From contig NC_089587.1 of NCBI RefSeq assembly GCF_019320115.1, forward strand, positions 83,810,384 to 83,874,383: 64,000 bases of DNA. Reading direction: 5' to 3'. Origin of the DNA: Miscanthus floridulus. Lineage: Eukaryota > Streptophyta > Magnoliopsida > Poales > Poaceae. The notes under the pieces are model-generated. The model was not told where the DNA came from and did no database searches. It worked only from the letters and a program-made list of their open reading frames with translations. The translations under genes and the position numbers were made by a program. Positions 47,494-58,450 of this stretch are shown here, one piece after another (position 1 is the first letter of the stretch; each line of letters begins with the position of its first letter).

Positions 47494-47719
47494 TGTTGAT
47501 GGTAGTTAACGTTCATCATAAACCATCAATATAACTTATATAAATGCATGAAAAGGGTCACCAACATAGGTCTAGAGGTTTAAACTAATAAATTCCACAA
47601 GTTTTGGTGAATCTGTGAATGCAGGATTATTTATCCGAAAAACCATCAAGGTGGACCTATATGTTAGAATTAAACGCGCTTATCCACAGCGAGACGGACA
47701 CCAGAAGGATCTAGAAGAC
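47494..47719 (+). mobile_element. LTR family T, 5' fragment
   Basis: TGTTGATGGTAGTTAACG matches the first 226 or so bases of the solo LTR at 40648 and has the same orientation. It stops at 47719, where an oppositely oriented LTR of the same family begins. Either it was interrupted by that second insertion or the two were joined by rearrangement. Confidence 0.75.
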
Positions 47720-49190
47720 TGTTGACATTTCTTAGCATCACTTTTAACTAAGTTGTCATCCCTATAATAATGCCAGAAATGCATTGTTGGTAATTATGAG
47801 AACACTTGTAAACTATATATATAAGGTATCCGCAAGCGCACAAATAATTTATCATTGTAGCATTTCACCCAAGAGTATACCGAGTATCGTTATATATATT
47901 TTATCCACAGGGAGGAGCTATGGGGTTGTGTTGGCATAGAGATATTGACAAATATGTATACTTATGATAAAACCACTCTCATGCTATGGCAGGGGTAAGT
48001 CAAGTGATAAATAAATGATAAGTGTAAGGTAATAAATGGTATTCTAGGGATAGAAATAGATACTCATAAAATGTAGTTAGGCTAAGCAGGAGATTTGTTA
48101 AGAGCAAAAGATTTCTAAGTCATTACTTATCTACTAAGTCTTTTGTACACCCAAGTATATACACTCTCATCTATAGTATAACTAACTTTGGATCTATGCA
48201 TAAGGAACGTTACTAAGGAAGATTAAGAATAGAGCTTATCTTCCTTCGCAATCACGTTCTATGTGCTCTACAAATGGGGAGTGGACTATAAAGGACTCAA
48301 CGGGAGTGTCACATCCATGATCTACCACATGACCTAGAGTGCAGAATGCATCCGTAGGCAAATAATATCTAAGCACCATGCTTACATAATGTCGACCACT
48401 TAACTCTCTCGAGAACTGAGCTAAGAGCTTTGCAAAACATATGCATATATTCATCATCAATCATAACTATATCAAGCATATTACTAGAGCAAACTAGGAA
48501 CATAATAAATAACAACATAATATTGAAGTAGCACAAAGTCATAAATAAAGAGATACAATGGCTATACCAGTCTCCAAATGGCAGATCTAGAATCCTGAGC
48601 AGTAGCCCAAACTCTACTTGAACCTTGCTAGCTAGCCTATACTAGAAACTTGAAGAATTGGAGCTCTATTCTCTTCTCTTTGGAAATCCTAATTTCTGGT
48701 CTACTCTTGACTTATGGCAGCGTGCCCTGAAGGGGGCAGGGGCTGGTTATATAGGCCGGTGCATCAATCCTGAGCCCTCGGATCAAACTGACTTAAAGGA
48801 CGATGTAGATGCATCCTAGGAGGCAGTGGGGAACCAACATATGAAGGAGACTAACAGGTGGGTCCCATAGGGGCTAGGCGGCCTCTAGGTGGGGTTGGCC
48901 AGCCCCACCTAGTAGTGGCTTAGCCCCACTTTGGTGTGGAGTCCTCTCGAGTCTTCTGGAACCTTCTGAGTTGATTTCACTGTGGATAAGCATGATTTTA
49001 TTTGACGATTGGATCCTCCTTGATGGTTTCTGAAATAACCCTGCTAAAAATACAGATTCACTAAAACTCATGGAAATTGTTAGTTTAAATCCCTAAGTCT
49101 ATGTTGGTGATCCTTTTTATGCATTTATACAAGTAAAGTTGACTATTTATGTTGGATGATAACTAACGTCAACAAACTCCCCCAAGCTTG
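47720..49190 (-). mobile_element. LTR family T, reverse orientation, with adjoining polypurine tract
   Basis: A 1455-bp LTR (47720-49174) starts TGTTGACATTTC and ends AACTAACGTCAACA. It is the reverse complement of the solo LTR at 40648-42226, for example in the AGTGGACTA..AAAGGACTCAACG block. At 49175-49190, AACTCCCCCAAGCTTG is a polypurine tract on the minus strand, so this is the 3' LTR of a minus-oriented element. Only about 130 bases of its interior remain before gypsy element 2. Confidence 0.75.
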
Positions 49191-49383
49191 ACCTTTGGTT
49201 GTCCCTGAGTAAAGCTAAACTTAACAATGGATCAGGAGTTTTAGGATTTTTGAAAACATTGATGCAACTCCTTAAAAGTACACATGCGTTCAAATAAGAA
49301 TTCTCCTCCAGATTAAAATTCATTGAGCCCTGACTTGCCGGGACCTCAGGCCTTTGGTCGACACATCCTCAACATCGTCTTCC

Positions 49384-50340
49384 CACCACGGTACCGACCG
49401 CCAACCAACTCTTGAAATACTCTAGGGAAATGAACCTTAGACTGTGGCTCGAGGATTATCGGCTCGCTTGCCAAGCCGGTGGAGCAGATAATGACGATTT
49501 CATTATCCGCAATCTTCCATTGTTTCTAGCCGATTTGGTGCGAACGTAGTTGGAACACCTTCCGCCCAACAGCATCCAAAGTTGGATGGACCTGAAAGAG
49601 ATCTTCGTGGAAACTTCTAGGGCACAAACGCATGTCTTGGGAACCCATGGGATCTCAAAACCTGCCGACAGAAGGCTGGGGAACAACTTCGTGGGTAATT
49701 CCGACGCTTCTCCCGGTAGTGCAACAAGCTGCCCAACATCGCCGACGCCGACGTCATAGGACCTTTCCTATCTAGGACCACCTATGAGTACCTAGTCCAT
49801 AAGCTGGGACTTAAGGGCCCATGAACCACCAAGGAGCTCCTTGACATCACCACCAGCTATGCCTCGGGCGAGGAGGCGGTCGGAGCAATCTTCGACCGCC
49901 TCAAGGGCAAGGCAAAACAGGATGAGGACACCAACGAAGGTGCTTCCAACTGTCCCAACAAGAAGAAGAACAAGCAGCGGTGCGATGGCTCACTCGTGGC
50001 CACTACCGACTGCAAGGGGGGTTAGAAGCTCGCCGAGGGTACCCAGGACCACTTCAAGAAGCTGCTCGAAGGGCCATGTCCGAACCATGCCTTCCCCATC
50101 AAGCATCTATACAAGGACTATAGCCTCTTGAAGCAATTCTTATCTGGACGCTCCAACAAGGGCAACATAGGAAGGACCCCAAGCCAGCCACGGATGGCAT
50201 TGAGGAGAAGGATGGCAGATTTCCAACACTAGATGGCTACCTCATGATCTTCATAGGGTCAGTAGCCTATGACACCAAGCACCACAAGAAGCTTGTGTGC
50301 TACGAGGTCTATACAGCCGAGCCAGCCGTGCCTTCCTTCC
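49384..50340 (+). pseudogene. gag of gypsy element 2
   Basis: LRLWLEDYRLACQAGGADND, then DDFIIRNLPLFLADLVRT, an in-frame TAG, and LEHLPPNSIQSWMDLKEIFV (49440-49620) are typical of gag in Tat-type grass elements. The frame then shifts repeatedly. Later parts contain the Lys-rich stretch before the protease region. Confidence 0.7.
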
Positions 50341-50463
50341 TCCGATGATCGGAGTCCGCCATAACCTTTGATTGGACCGACCACCCAAAAAGCATCCCAC
50401 AGCTAGGACGATATCCGCTTGTGGTTGACCCAATCATTGGCATGAAGTGGCTCACCAAGGTAC

Positions 50464-50783
50464 TAATGGATGGAGGCAGCGGCCTCAACATCATGTACGG
50501 TAAAATGCTCGACGCCATGGGCATCGACTGAGCGCGTGTCCAGCTGACCAGGGCTCCTTTCCAAGGCATCGTGCCTGGAAAGCAGGCCATGCCACATGGG
50601 CAGATTGATCTACTCCTCACCATAGAGACCCTTACCTTCGAGGTGGTCAGGTTCCATGGAACCTACCACGCCATCCTAGGACATCCATGCTATGCGAAGT
50701 TCATGGCCATCCCCAACTACACCTATCTAAAGCTGAAGATGCTGGATCCATGCAGGGTCATCACCATCGGCACCTCCTTCTAG
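50464..50783 (+). pseudogene. Aspartic protease of gypsy element 2
   Basis: LMDGGSGLNIMYGKMLDAMG carries the D-G-G form of the retropepsin motif. An in-frame TGA follows at 50529-50531. The rest (PHGQIDLLLTIETL, then YHAILGHPCYAKFMAIPNY) completes the fold up to TAG at 50781-50783. Confidence 0.7.
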
Positions 50784-51011
50784 TGCACCTATGAGTGCGA
50801 GGTCGAGTGCTGCGAACATGCCGCAGCAATTGTCGCCTCCAAAGAGCTCGCATCCATTAGGAAGGAGGTCACCGAAGAAGCACCCAACCCCAAGCGATCA
50901 GCCAGGTCTTTTGAGCCTATATAGGGCACCAAGGAGGTCCTTATAGACCCCAGCGGCTCCAATGGCAAAGTGGTGCGCATTAGCACCATGCTTTCTTTCA
51001 AATAGGAAAGC

Positions 51012-51900
51012 ATGCTCGTCGACTTCCTCTGCGCCAATAGAGACATCTTTGCGTGGAGACCCTCGGATATGCCTGGCATTCCGAGAGAAGTCACTGAGCA
51101 CGCCTTGAAGATCAGGCTAGGATCCAAGCTAGTGAAGCAGTGCCTGCATCGCTTCGACGAGGAGAAACGCAGGGTGATTGTTGAGGAGATTGCAAAGCTT
51201 TTGGTGGCCGGGTTCAGCAAGGAAGTATACCACCTCGAGTGGTTAGCCAATCCTGTTCTTGTATGAAAAAGAGTGGAAAATGGAGAATGTGTGTTAACTA
51301 CATGGGTCTCAACAAAGTGTGTCTAAAGGATCCATTTCCTTTGCCATGCATAGACCAAGTAGTCGACTCAACCTTGGGGTGCGAAACCCTTTGCTTCCTT
51401 GATGCGTACTCCAGGTACCATCAAATCACGATGAAAGAGTCTGACCAGCTCTTGACATCTTTCATCACCCCATTCGGATCATTCTGCTACGTAACAATGT
51501 CGTTCGGTCTGAAAAACACGAGGGCTACATACCAGTGTTGTATGCTCAAGTGTTTTGGGGACCTCATCGGGCGAACCATTGAGGCCTATGTGGATGACAT
51601 CGTGGTCAAATCCAAACAGGCTAACCAGGTCGTAGCCGATCTAGAGCAGACCTTCACAAAACTCTGAGCAAACGGCATCAATCTCAACCTAGAGAAGTGT
51701 GTTTTTAGGGTCCCAAGGGGTATGCTACTGGGTTTTATCATTTTCGAGCGTGGCATCGAAGCCAACCCAGAGAAGATCTCGCCCATCATGAGGATGGGCC
51801 TAATTCAAAACATAAAGGGGGTACAACGAATTATAGGGTGCCTCGCCACGCTCAGCCGCTTTATCTCGCACCTCGGCGAATGAGGCCTCCCCCTCTATCG
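51012..51900 (+). pseudogene. Reverse transcriptase of gypsy element 2
   Basis: The fingers (ANRDIFAWRPSDMPGIPREV) lead after a frame change at about 51262 to MCVNYMGLNKVC, FLDAYSRYHQI, and the active site YVDDIVVKS at about 51588, with Y-x-D-D intact. The TAG/TGA stops and the frame change make it inactive. Confidence 0.8.
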
Positions 51901-52083
51901 GCTCCTGAAGAAGGCCGACCATCTTGAATGGATGCCCGAGGCCCAAGAGGCACTTGGCATGGTCAAGCAGCTTCTAATGAAGGCCCCAATCCTAGTCCCC
52001 TCGATCGATGGGGAATAGCTTCTGCTCTACATCATGGCCACCATGCAAGTGGTCAGCGCTACCTAGTGGTAGAGTGATAAGAA

Positions 52084-52860
52084 GTGGGACATGCCCTCAA
52101 AGTGCAGCGTTCCGTATACTTCATTAGCGAGGTCTTGTTCAATTCCAAGACCCGCTACCCCCAAATTCAGAAGCTCCTGTACGCCGTCCTCATCGCCAAG
52201 GGGAAGTTGCATCACTACTTCAAAATGCATCTAGTGATGGTTGTGATGTCCTTCCCTCTCGACGAGGTCATCCAGAATAGGGATGCCACAGGAAGAGTCA
52301 CCAACTGGGCACTCGAGCTGATGGGTCAAGGCATTTCATATGCCCCCTGGATGGCCATCAAGTCCCAAGTGCTGGCTGATTTTGTTGCAGAATGCACCGA
52401 GATCCAAATGCCACCAGCAGCCATCGACCAAGAGTATTGGACGATGTACTTTGATGGATCACTAATGAAGAAAGGCACCGATGTGGGGCTAGTCTTTGTT
52501 TCACCCCTTAGGGTACGCATGAGGTACATGGTTCGCATCCATTTGCCCTCCTCCAATAATGTGGCCGAGTATGAGGCACTCATCATTGGCCTATGCATTG
52601 CCATTGAGCTGGGTATCTGACGGCTTGATGTCTGGGGCAACTCCTAGCTAGTCATCGACCAAGTCATGAAGGAATCAAGCTACCACAATGCCAAGATGGA
52701 TGCGTATTGCCGAGAAGTCCGCTAGCTGGAGGACAAGTTTGATGGTCTTGACCTCAACCACATCTCGAGGCATCTCAACGAGGCGGCCAACATGCTAGCG
52801 AAAGCGGCATCTGGCCGAGAGCTAGTGCCAACAGGCGTCTTCGCCAACAATTAGTACAAG
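52084..52860 (+). pseudogene. RNase H of gypsy element 2
   Basis: The open frame 52084-52620 begins in the RT connection (FISEVLFNSKTRYPQIQKLL). It carries MYFDGSLMKKGTDVGLVFVS and NNVAEYEALIIGL, the RNase H core with its first catalytic Asp and the Glu. The family's LDV(W/R)G.S.LV continuation lies past the stop. Confidence 0.75.
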
Positions 52861-53139
52861 CCCTTGGTCTGCTACGAGGAACCAGAACAGACCAATGATG
52901 TGTCGCCCGCCCTAGGCTCTGGGGCTAACCAGCCGTTGGCTCCATCTGACCCCAAAGTCATGGAGCTTGACAAGGATCCAGCAACAGAGCATGACCCTCT
53001 AGCTAACTGGAGGATGCCTTACCTCGACTACCTCCTCTATGAGGTGCTGTCGATGGACAAAATAGAGGCTCGGTAGCTCGCACGTCACGCCAAGTCCTTT
53101 GTCCTTATTGAAGGTGGGCTCTATAGGTGAAGCCACACC

Positions 53140-54241
53140 GAGATCCTACAGCGCTGCATCCCCATTGAACAAGGGAAGCGGTTGCTGAGTAATATCCACG
53201 GTGGGGTCTACGGTCACCATGTTGTGCCTTGGACCCTGATTGGAAATGCATTCCAATAAGGCCTTTACTGGCCAACCACAGTAGCCGATGCTGAATAGAT
53301 TGTGTGCACCTATGAAGGGTGCCAATACTACGCTTGATAGACCCGCCTGCCGGCCCAAGAACTCCAAATGATCCCCATCACATGGCCATTCATGGTCTGG
53401 GGGCTCGATCTAGTCAGACCTCTCAAGAGGGTGCCCGGGAGCTATACACACTTGGTTGTCATCGTAGACAAGTTTACAAAGTGGATAGAGGCTTGACTGA
53501 TCTCTACAATCAAGTTCAAACAAGCCATGCTATTCTTCCTTGACATCGTCCATTGCTTTGGAGTCCCGAACTCCATTATCATGGACAACGGCATGCAGTT
53601 CACCGAAAAGAAATTCCTCCTATTCTACGATGAGTACCACATTCACGTCGATTGGGCTGTCGTGGCACACCCCCATATGAACGGGCAGGTCAAGCATGCG
53701 AACGGCATGGTCCTACAAGGTCTCAAACCTAGGATCTTCAACTAGTTGAACAAGTTTGGTGGATGATGGGTCGCGGAGCTTCCCACGGTGCTCTAGAACC
53801 TGAGGATGACCCCAGCTAGGCCACCGGCTACACACCATTCTTCATGGTCTATGGTTCTGAGGCTATCCTCCTGACCGACCTCGATTATGGAGTGCCGAGG
53901 GTTAGGGCATATGACAAACAGGGAGCCAAGGCATACCTCGAGGATGCCATGGACCAGCTAGATGAAGCGTGTGATGTTGCCCTCCTCCGCTTAGCCAAGT
54001 ACTAGCAAGCATTGCGCTGGTACCATAGCCGTTGAGTATGGGGTCAGGCCTTCAACATTGGAGACCTGGTGCTCCGCATCGTCTAGAGCAACAAGAACCA
54101 CCACAAAGCTCTCTCCGTCATGGGAGGGACCGTACATTGTCGTGGAGGTGCTCCGACCAGGCACCTACAAGCTCAAGACCATTGAGGGTGAAGTCTTCAT
54201 CAACACCTGGAACATCAAATAGCTATATCATTTTTACCCTT
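53140..54241 (+). pseudogene. Integrase of gypsy element 2, catalytic Glu lost
   Basis: WGLDLVRPLK (53400) and IIMDNGMQFTEKKF (about 53576-53618) supply two catalytic Asp residues. At the third site, HMNGQVKHANGMVLQG (53677-53722), the usual Glu of NGQVERAN is Lys. The C-terminal domain ends near WNIK..LYHFYP at 54241. Several TAG codons interrupt it. Confidence 0.7.
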
Positions 54242-54249
54242 AATATACG

Positions 54250-57010
54250 CACACTTTCTCTTATCAGTTTCGCTACCAACTCCCCGATCTTCGGTAACAC
54301 CCGACCCTAGCAACAGCAGGGGGTTGGGCCTCACTTGGGGGCTGATAAGAGCATATCTATCTAGTAGACATTCTCTACAATTGACCCTTTCTCATGTTAA
54401 AACCCAAAAGCAAGGATTGCGGAAATATACGCTGAGTAAAACTGGTCGGACTGCAAGAAACCTATGCCCCGTGGCTACGGCATTTTCGCTCACTAGCGTG
54501 ATCAGAGCTTTTTCCACACCCTGAGCTTTTTAGCCTTAACTACGGAAAGAGTCGGTACGTGTCTAAGAGTATATCCACCTAGCAAACACTCTCTATGCCC
54601 GACCCTCTCTCACGTTAAGATCTAGAAGCAAGGGTTGCGGAAACGAATGCTGAGTAAAACCGGTTGGACTGCAAGAAACCTATGCCCCAGTGGCTATGAC
54701 ATTTTTGCTCACTAGCGTGATTAGAGTTTGTTCACCCACACCCTGAGCTTTACAACCTTAATGATGGAAAGGATCGGAATGCATTAACCTTTTTATACAA
54801 AAAGGGGAGAAGGGCTAAAAATCTGTTTGGCCACAACGAAAGTTAAGAGCTTGTTCACTTGTTATGAGTTCACCACCTGGCTTATCTGCCTAACTAAAAT
54901 TCTTGGGGAGGATGATCTCATCCTCTATCTCTAGAGGAAAGTCCTATGCCAGCAGGTCACCCAAGTTGGTCGGATAGCTTGGGCCACTGTCGAGAGATGG
55001 GTATGGAGCAATAGGATGCACCATGCGGGTTATGCTAACTCCATCATGAACAGCGGACCCAAATTCCATTCGAACATATCTGGTAAGAGCTCTCTGAACC
55101 TATCACTCAATCCATCAAGGTAAATCCTATGTTAGTAGGTCACCCAAGTCGATCGGATGGCTCGGGCTGCTATCGAGAGACGGGTCATCTTTAAGTGACA
55201 CCTGACCCTAGTAATGGCAAGGGGTCGAGCCTCACTCGGGGGCTAGCAAGAGTGTCTACTCGGTAGACATTCTCTATGCCCAACCCTTTCTCATGCTAAA
55301 ACCTAAAGGCAAGGTGTGCGGAAAGAAATGCTGAGTAAAACTGGTCGGACCACAAGAAACCTACGTCCCAGCGGCTATGGCATTTTTGCTCACCAGCATG
55401 ATCAGAGTTTTTGTCCTCACACCCCAAGCTTTAGCCTCTGCCTTCCCAGGAAGGGTTTGGAGGGGCCCACCGGTAGAATCTCCATCGAGGAGAGGCCAGT
55501 AGGTCACCCAAGTCGATCGAACGGCTCGGACCACTACCGAGAGATGGGTCATCTTTAAGTGACACCCAACCCTACCAACGGCAAGGGGTCCGGCCTCACT
55601 CGGGGGCTAGCAAGAGTGTCTATTTGGTAGACATTCTCTATGCCTGACCCTTACTCATGCTAAAACCTAGAGGCAAGGTGTGCGGAAACAAATGCTAAGT
55701 AAAACTAGTCAGATCACAAGAAACCTACGCCCTAGCGGCTATGGCATTTTTGCTCACCAGCGTGATCAGAGTTTATTGACCGCACCCTGAGCTTTAGCCT
55801 CTGCCTTCCTAGGAAGGGTTTGGAGGGGCCCACTAGTGGAATCTCCATCAAGGGGGGCTAGCGGGCCACCTGAGTTGGTCTCTAGAATGACTCGAGCATC
55901 TGCTAGGAGGTGGGTTAAGGAGCAGTGGAATGCCACATGAGGGCTATGCTGACCCCATCATGAATGACAGACCTAGATCCCACTTGGACATGCCCATTAG
56001 CAAGCTCACCGAGCGCGACACTCAAGCCATCGAGGCAAGTGTCGTTAGCTCAACCCCACTGATTGTGGAAACCACGGATGGGGTGATGCATAAAACTCGG
56101 CTGACCCCTACCAAGCCCAATGGGGCTCAGTGGCTCAAGCCGCCTAACCCCAACTCAGGAATCTGACCGATTGAGGTTCAAAGGCCAGCCCAGGAAGGGC
56201 TCAAGGCTGCCTCGTGTTAAACATATCCCGGGGGAGAAAACACAGATGAGCCCTAGCGGCCTTTGCCCGACCCACTCAGAGGCGGAAAGGGTCATCTCAA
56301 CCTTCTCGTTCGATCCTGACCTCGAGCCAAGCCCACAAAATCTCCATTGAGGGGAGGCCTGGCCACCTGAGTCAGTCTCTAGAATGACTCAGGCATCTGT
56401 CGGGAGGTGGGTTAAGGAGTAGTGGAATGACAGACCCAGATTCCACTCGGACATACTCGTTAGTGAGCTCACTGAGCACGACACTCGAGCCATCAACACA
56501 AGTGGCGTTAGCTCAAACCCTCCGATTGAGGATACCATGGATGGGGTGACGATCATTAAGATGAGCCAACCCTCGACCAGACCCCCGCTACACGTAGGGG
56601 CTCAAGGAAAGTTGGACTCGCAAGGAGACCGAATGCGCGGTTGCAGAACGATGGCTCAGATCCTAGGGAGGGGGTACATGCGAAAATTAAGAATAATGTT
56701 TCTAAAACAAGATACACTTTCTCCTACTAGTTTCGCTATCCTCTCCTTGATCTTTAGTGACACTTGACCCCAGCAACGGCAGGGGGTCAGGCCTCACTTG
56801 GGGTTTGATAAGGGTATATATATACCCTTTTCTAAAATAGTTGCCATGCCCAACCCTTTCTCACGATTAAAACCTAGAGTTTGCGGAAACGAACACCGAG
56901 CAAAACTAGTCAGACCACAAGAAACCTACGCCCTAGTGGCTATGGCATTTTTGCTCACCAGCGTGATCAGAGTTTGTCACCCACACCTCGAACTCTATGG
57001 TCTTCACAAT
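54250..57010 (+). repeat. Interspersed tandem modules in the 3' region of gypsy element 2
   Basis: A module with two parts recurs. Part one is ACACCCGACCCTAGCAACGG, then GGGGTCGGGCCTCACT(C/T)GGGGGCT, at about 54296, 55197, 55561 and 56760. Part two is GAGTAAAACTGGTCGGACTGC.. followed by TTTGCTCACCAGCGTGATCAGAG, at about 54434, 54651, 55333, 55699 and 56898. Spacing is uneven (217-1200 bases). Other sub-repeats (TCTCCAT(C/T)GAGGGGAGGCC) intervene. It is non-coding. Confidence 0.8.
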
Positions 57011-57175
57011 AGGAAGGGTCAGAATGTATTAACCCTTTTTACACATAAAAAGGCAGAAAGAATAGATTTATTCAAACGAAACAAAATAATAAGCTTATTT
57101 GAACAAGACAGAAGGGTCAAAACTTGTCCTCTTATTAGAAGAACAACCCCCGACCTAGCAAACTAACTAGCCCCT

Positions 57176-58440
57176 CTAGGGGAGAACTATGCCTTCTATC
57201 CTGTCCACCAGGTCCTGCGAAAGGGGAACCACCGCTGTTTCCATCTCCTCCAGCTTATGGACTTCATAACCAGGCACATAGCCGTGGCTCATCACCTCTA
57301 GATTGATGTTGTCCCCATAATGAGAATGAGCAATCATGAAGGACTGATTGACCCTGGCGCGAAGGGCATTCCTCTCGAGCTGGCGCACCCAAGCCGTGAT
57401 CTTGATGGCACGAGCTGCGAGTGAGCTGGTCCCCTCCGACCGCACCACCTCAACGTCATTGTATACTACTCTAAGGGTGGCACTCATGATACCGAGCTCC
57501 TCACTCTCCACCTGAAGATTTCTCCTTTCCTCGGTGAGATCCATAACTAGCCCCGCAACAATGCTCGGCCTCCAGCTTCTGGGTCGTCTCCCTTTTGAGC
57601 TCGGCCTAGAGGGAGCCAACCTTCTACTATGTGTCATCGTGCTCTTGGCAGGCCTAGTCACACTCTCAAAAAGCCTGGTCATGCTCCTCATGAGCCGCAT
57701 CGCATTCTGAGTAGAGCCTCTCTGTGGTTTCGATTAGCTCATCCCGCTACTTGTGCAGCTGAGCGACTGTCGTGGCATCTAGGCTCGCCCTTTTCTCTAG
57801 GGCCATGAGCTTCTCCTCGGCTCCCAGCTTCAGATCCCTTTCTTTCTCAACCTCACCTTGAAGGTCAAGGATCCACTGGTGGGTTTTGTCATCCTTCTAG
57901 AGCAACTCATCCCACTCCTTCCTGACCCTAGCGGCTTCTTCGTCATTCTTCCGTGACCTCGCCGACAGGGCCTCGAACGTCTTTTCAACCTCGTCAATGT
58001 CCCGACAGGCCTTGGCCACCCATGACCAAAGATTGGCCACCTCCTTGGTGAGGGGAGTCAGCTCGACCAGCCTTTGCTAGGCGGCAACAAGCAGAGCTAT
58101 CACCTCCCCGCATAGTCACGCCTCCTCAACGAGGCGGTCTCAGGCTTCCTTCTGTTGACAAAGGAACCAAGATTTCCCCTAGCTGCAAGCTATAAGGGAC
58201 TATAGAAAGACGATGGTCAGGATACAAAAAATATATAGAGGAAGAAAAGGGCAAGAAGCAGGATCAAGCAATACCCAACCAGAGGGAACGACAACATCGT
58301 GCAATGCGCCCGTGGCGTGGTCCAAGGCCTCAAGCATGGACGTGATCCCACCGTCGAGGCTCTCTCGCTCCATGCTCTCTACGGCATCGTCAAGGATAAA
58401 GAGCGTCGACACTGGATCCTACAGATCCGTCCAATGGAGC
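57176..58440 (-). pseudogene. Antisense coiled-coil ORF of gypsy element 2
   Basis: On the strand opposite to pol, frames ending at the stop 57176-57178 encode DLTEERRNLQVESEELGIMS, then VVRSEGTSSLAARAIKITAWVRQLERNALRAR. This is a coiled-coil protein like the antisense ORFs between pol and the 3' LTR of Tat-type grass elements. Upstream (57700-58200) the frame is shifted and rich in Glu/Leu. Its function in the family is unknown. Confidence 0.55.
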
Positions 58441-58450
58441 AGGGGCTCGC

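Larger units (their letters stand above)
49322..58450 (+). mobile_element. Ty3/gypsy element 2 (Tat-like), plus strand
   Basis: The gag, protease, RT, RNase H and integrase lie in gypsy order from 49384 to 54241. Tandem 3' modules (54250-57010) and a minus-strand ORF (57176-58440) follow. The 5' LTR is missing, and the 3' part is cut by element 3's LTR at 58451. Many in-frame TAG and TGA codons stand where relatives have Gln or Arg, as expected from cytosine deamination in an old, methylated copy. Confidence 0.8.
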
